Shown here: positions 59,983-64,000 of the stretch, piece by piece
Layout of the letters: each line of letters begins with the position of its first letter
Position numbering within the stretch: position 1 is the first letter of the stretch
Assembly (NCBI RefSeq): GCF_018446385.1
Contig: NC_055986.1
Location: 78,887,659-78,951,658, forward strand
From: Zingiber officinale
Taxonomy: Eukaryota; Streptophyta; Magnoliopsida; Zingiberales; Zingiberaceae
Length of the DNA: 64,000 bases
Reading direction: 5' to 3'
The notes under the pieces: generated by a model
Told to the model about the DNA's origin: nothing
Database searches by the model: none
The model's input: the letters and a program-made list of their open reading frames with translations, nothing else
Program-made: the position numbers and the translations under genes

Positions 59983-60955
59983 GGATGTGGATGTGGCTGT
60001 GGCTGTGGCTGTGTGAGGGAGAATCTCAAAGAGGAGCTTTGGGGGCCTTACTATAATGAAGGGGAGAAGAGAGGGGGAGGGTGTGGGCTCCCCACGCGTG
60101 ACATGAGCAGTGGGACCAGGTGAGAAGGAACGGAATACTTTCCCCTAGATTTTGTTGTCGGGGAATCTATCTTGTTGTGGGATTCGGGACATTGACCTCA
60201 ACACCCGCGCATGAAACTCGCACCAAGCAGATGAGATTTTGCTACAGTAGTCAGTGCCCACTGATAGAAGAAGATATTGCAAAAGGCAATTTAGATCATG
60301 TGAGATGTGGATTTGTCAACCATTAGACTCAGTGTTTATACGCTTGATCCATCAACTGTAGGGTGATGGAACCAGAGAAATAGTAATGTTCACAAATCAG
60401 AGCAACAGAACCGGTAATTTTGTTTAGATCTGAAAAAGTTATAGGAGTTAATGAAGTAAATCTTTGTTTTGTGATCATACTCCAGTCCATCCAAAAGATT
60501 TTTGCGAAAAACTGAAGAAAAAAAATGAAAAAAAATCTCCATCAGTTGTTTATGAAATGTCAATGAGAGTGAGATTGCATTAACTAATATAGTCAATGTT
60601 GTGGACTTTATCAGGCAAAAACAAATCATTACAGTTTTTCTCAAGAGATCCTCCATAACTATTTAATACAATATTTGGAATGAAAATTAAGATGGGTAAC
60701 TTATTTTCAGCTCCAACTTGCTAAGCATTGTGCCATTTCAGAGCAGGTCTGCTAAGGTCTATTAGTTGACCAATATGACAGCAACTTGATGTTCGAAAAC
60801 TATTTTAAAATTTTATTAGAGATATTTGTTGGAGTTAGAGGAACAATCTGAATTAAAATTAAATTTATTTATCAAGATGATTTAAACTGGTAATTTCAAG
60901 CAGATAAGGATGAGCTATTTGATAGGAGCTATCTTGTATGATCGTACTGAGTTAC
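59983..60955 (-). other. Upstream region of the response regulator
   Basis: A 5' leader with GA-rich sequence and 'ggctgt' repeats directly before the ATG, a weak TATA-like TTATAGT (complement near 60049-60057), then AT-rich DNA. No other gene is seen. Confidence 0.4.
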
Positions 60956-61015
60956 CGAGTGCCGAGTGGCAAGTGCCAAGTGCCGAGTGGCAAGTGCCAA
61001 GTGCCGAGTGTCAAG
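60956..61015. repeat. Short tandem repeat, 21-bp unit
   Basis: Nearly three copies of 'tgccgagtggcaagtgccaag'. Looser 'gagtg' and 'aagtt' repetition runs on to about 61110. Confidence 0.85.
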
Positions 61016-61184
61016 TAGGCTGAGTCCGACCTGGCTGAGTGTCAAGCTACTAAGTTGTTAAGTTGGTTGAGTGTTGACTTGACTGAGTGCTCGAGTGTTG
61101 TCTAACTGTAAGTGCTCGGTTATGTCGTTAAATAATAAAAATATTGATCTACAAGTACTGTTAATTAAGTTGTTGAAGTCGCAA

Positions 61185-63959
61185 TGTAAAATACCGGAAG
61201 TAGGAGAATATTAATAAGGGAATTTTCCAGAATTTTTGGAGATTTTTCGGGAATTTTTCGGAGCTCGTACGGACGATTTGACGGGGATAAAAAACGGGGT
61301 CCGGAAAAGCTTGTTTAAGCTACCCGAATTAAGCGAGGAAAAGTTTATATTTATATATCTTTTTCCTTTTATTTTTCTTTATTTCCTTTGCATTTGTCGC
61401 CGAAACCGAGCCGTTCCCGCACCTCTTCTTCTTTTCCCCCCCGACGCCGATTTCCCTCTCAGCCGACTCCTCCGAGCCCTAACCGCCGGCCACTCGGCGG
61501 TTTCCTCTTCCTCCTCTTCTTCTTCTTCGATCCTCTGCCGCCGGCGACGAGAGCAGCACCGCCGCCTCACGAGACATCGCTGCCGTTCTCTCTTCTTCTC
61601 CTCTGCCGACGCCGTCGCCGTGCCCTAGCACAAGCCACCACCGGCCGGGCTGTGTACCTCACCCTCCCGAGACGCTCCGGCCACAGGAGTAAGAGCCGGC
61701 CTCTCCACGCCGAGCTCTAAGTTTTCAGCGCCGACCACCGCCGGCCATATCTTCTCTTATTCCCTTACTATGTCGTGCCCTAGTATTGGGTTTGCATCTG
61801 CTGCCGCTTGATATCTTCTCCCCTCTGCCGGTCCGTCTCTCCTTCTCCTCCTTTCCGAGCCGCACCAGGCGCCGCCACCACCTGAGGCTGAACGGAGCAG
61901 CGCCTGACCTAGGGTTTCCGGCAGTGGGCTGATACATGATTATTCCAGCCACTGCTGGTTGCTACCATCGCCGGAAAAGAAGGTCGGGTAATGGTATTGT
62001 TAATTTCAACAGTGATGTAGATTTTTGGTATGCTATTGTAGGGATTTCCAATTAGTTAGATATGGAATTTGTTTTCCAATTGGCAGTGATAGTGGTGTGA
62101 AGCTATTGGATTCCGACCACCACAACACTGAATGCCTTGGTTGTTTCCTTGATATCCAACTTTGATCCGATCAGTGAAAGGTAAGGTTATTGTTTAACGT
62201 TGTGGATTTAGGTCTTGCTGTGGAGAAATTAATCGATGACCAATTAAGGTTGATCAATAATTAGGGTTTTCCTAATTGAATTAGGTATATTGGTGATTAT
62301 TAATTAGGGTTTTTGCCCTAAATAGTTTTAAGGATTTATTTAGCAATTCATTTGAATTTTAGCTAAATAAAAGTATATCTATTGGTATTACAGGACTTTG
62401 ACGCGAGACGAGTATCTCGATGTCGGATTTGGACATTCCTATTGGAGGCGGGTACTTTTGACTTATTGTCTTTGATATGCTTAGTAATTAAATTAACAAG
62501 ATGCATTAATTGTGTTTCTTACTTGTTCCGGTTAATCACTGCCCAATACATGCTACCTGTTGATTGATTGTTTGTTTACATCTTGTATGGATATATATAC
62601 CTGATTCCACATGCTCATGGGTAGTGATATAACCATATTTTACCATGTCAGGACCTAGGTTTGATACCTTATATGATCAGATACCTTGATATGATTTATT
62701 CGCTTTGGTGCACATTATGATATGTTCAGAGATTGGTTTAGTATATTACCATGTTTAGTGACATGCACCATTCGCATGATTGCATGCTGAGTGATTGATT
62801 GCTCCTTTATTGTCGAGCACTTTGCCAGTTTCATCACTGTTCGGTGCTCCGTTGTGACGCTCATGGGTAGCGAGATACAGCGTGGTAGCACGTCAGTTTG
62901 GCTCTTCCGGTGCTCCGTTGGTCCGCTCATGGGTAGTGTGACGCAGCGTGTAGCACGTTAGAGATCCCTCCTCATGCATCTGGAGTTGAGAGCATTGCGC
63001 TCCCCTATTTATGATTTGGGGTAGGAGTGCGTATGTACTCCGACCAGCATCCGTCCACTCGATCACTCATCGGGAGTAGTGTTCCTGAGTGCACGGTTGT
63101 CATGACCCTACCCACTCGGTCCCACTTGTGTTGTGAGTGGTGGCGTCAGGGGTGACCATGACATTTGCATCATATGCATGATGCATTTATTGTTTGTGTT
63201 TGTGTTTGTTGCACTTATATGCTGCACATTACTTGGATACCTTGATTGACATGCATACAGGTCTTCTATGCCTTTCGGACTGTTTGTCCTTTTACCGGGT
63301 CCTGGTTAGTACAAATTCTCTCCTGTCTTCTTCGGTTTGTAGTTACCTTTATCTTTATCAGGAGACTGTACGCATGATTAGTGCTAGGTGTTATTTCTTT
63401 ACTTTGCATATCAACTGTACCTGCTGAGTGTTGGACTCACCCCGCCTCCATTGTTGATATTTTCAGGTTGATGCTGTCAGGAGAGAGTTCCAGTTGCTGG
63501 TCCCTGCAGACCTCGAGGATGTGATTGGTTTTTCATTTGGTTTCCTTTTCTGTTTTAGACTATTTGGACTTGTTATGTTCTGGATTTATTTACTTATGGA
63601 CATGGTATTAGATTTTATTATATCGATGGATTTGGATTTGGTTTTTATTCTACTACATGCCTGCCTGGACGGCAGAAGAGGTGAGTTCGTCGGATTTGAG
63701 CTTTACGAGTGTAGTGGAGTAAGGTCGATTTCGAGTCAGAGTATTATTTTACTGTTTAATTATCTTAACTGCGTGGTTGTGACAGCCAGAGGCTGAATAG
63801 ATTATATATAACTGCGTGGTGATGTTTTATTTTGTTGTTATTATTCCAGCCGCCTGTGGCTGAGGTATTTGTGAGATGTAGAAAAGTTTCAGATTGTCCA
63901 CCGTACAGGGGAGATGTTGCCGGAATTTTCTCGGACAGGGACTCCTCTGGGGCGTGACA
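61185..63959 (+). mobile_element. Solo LTR I (chromovirus-like gypsy)
   Basis: 2775 bp from TGTAAAATACCGG to GGGGCGTGACA, with a perfect 5-bp duplication CGCAA (61180-61184, 63960-63964). It has the Tekay/Del layout: AT-rich start, a GC- and CT-rich leader (61385-61900), and a 'gttggactcaccccgcc...ttttcaggttgatg' block (63430-63475). A 60-bp segment with 'ggtgctccgttg...gctcatgggtag' is repeated twice (62840-62965). Frames in the leader code for low-complexity Ser/Pro/Arg and are not genes. No partner LTR or internal domain is in the window. Confidence 0.8.
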
Positions 63960-64000
63960 CGCAAAGTAAGTTATCTAAAAAATTGAGTTTGTGTATAGTC

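Noticed and set aside
61236..61720. Overlapping frames of 110-130 codons rich in Ser, Pro and Arg
   Set aside because: They lie in the GC- and CT-rich leader of solo LTR I, overlap on both strands and have no domain pattern.

Overview
This is plant nuclear DNA, almost certainly from an angiosperm with a large, retrotransposon-rich genome. The only host gene I can support is a five-exon type-A cytokinin response regulator. Almost everything else is LTR retrotransposons nested inside one another. The unbiased codon use of the host exons argues against a grass; I cannot name the species.

Layout. 1-3896 is AT-rich flank with a decayed copia LTR remnant and a hAT-like non-autonomous element. 3897-37406 is one old minus-strand copia element (D), cut into pieces by later insertions: J, a solo LTR (6183-8764, TSD GTGAC); A, a Sirevirus-type copia (10449-19960, minus strand, gag and pol each in a single frame but with four nonsense codons in total); and B, a non-autonomous Tat-like gypsy element (20211-34551, minus strand, internal region made of tandem repeats). 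The right LTR of B is itself split by C (24336-33390, plus strand, TSD TTGAC), a young non-autonomous gypsy element with 1789-bp LTRs. 37407 to about 56855 is a gag-only copia element (E, plus strand) inserted in the 5' LTR of D. E is split by F (38868-54115, minus strand, TSD ACAAG), an Athila-like gypsy element that keeps gag, protease and an ATHILA ORF-1-like gene but has lost RT, RNase H and integrase. F carries H, a chromovirus-like solo LTR (41023-43393, TSD AGTAC), and G, a gag-only Sirevirus-like element (48105-52268). 56856-58270 shows no gene. The response regulator lies on the minus strand at 58352-59982. The window ends in another solo LTR, I (61185-63959, TSD CGCAA).

Inferred order of events: D came first; J, A, B and E landed in D; C landed in B; F landed in E; G and H landed in F. 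Every coding region inside the elements is broken by stops, frameshifts or deletion.

The signal no annotation explains is in the LTRs. Five families (A, G, E, F, J) carry a cluster of short GC-rich palindromes or hairpins just upstream of the TATA box. The palindrome sequence is unrelated from family to family. H has a similar cluster elsewhere in its LTR. In A, G, J and H the arms of tandem hairpins change from unit to unit yet stay complementary. In E, F and G the TATA box itself lies between complementary arms. In G the two LTRs of one element carry different hairpin modules. Pairings and counts were made by eye.
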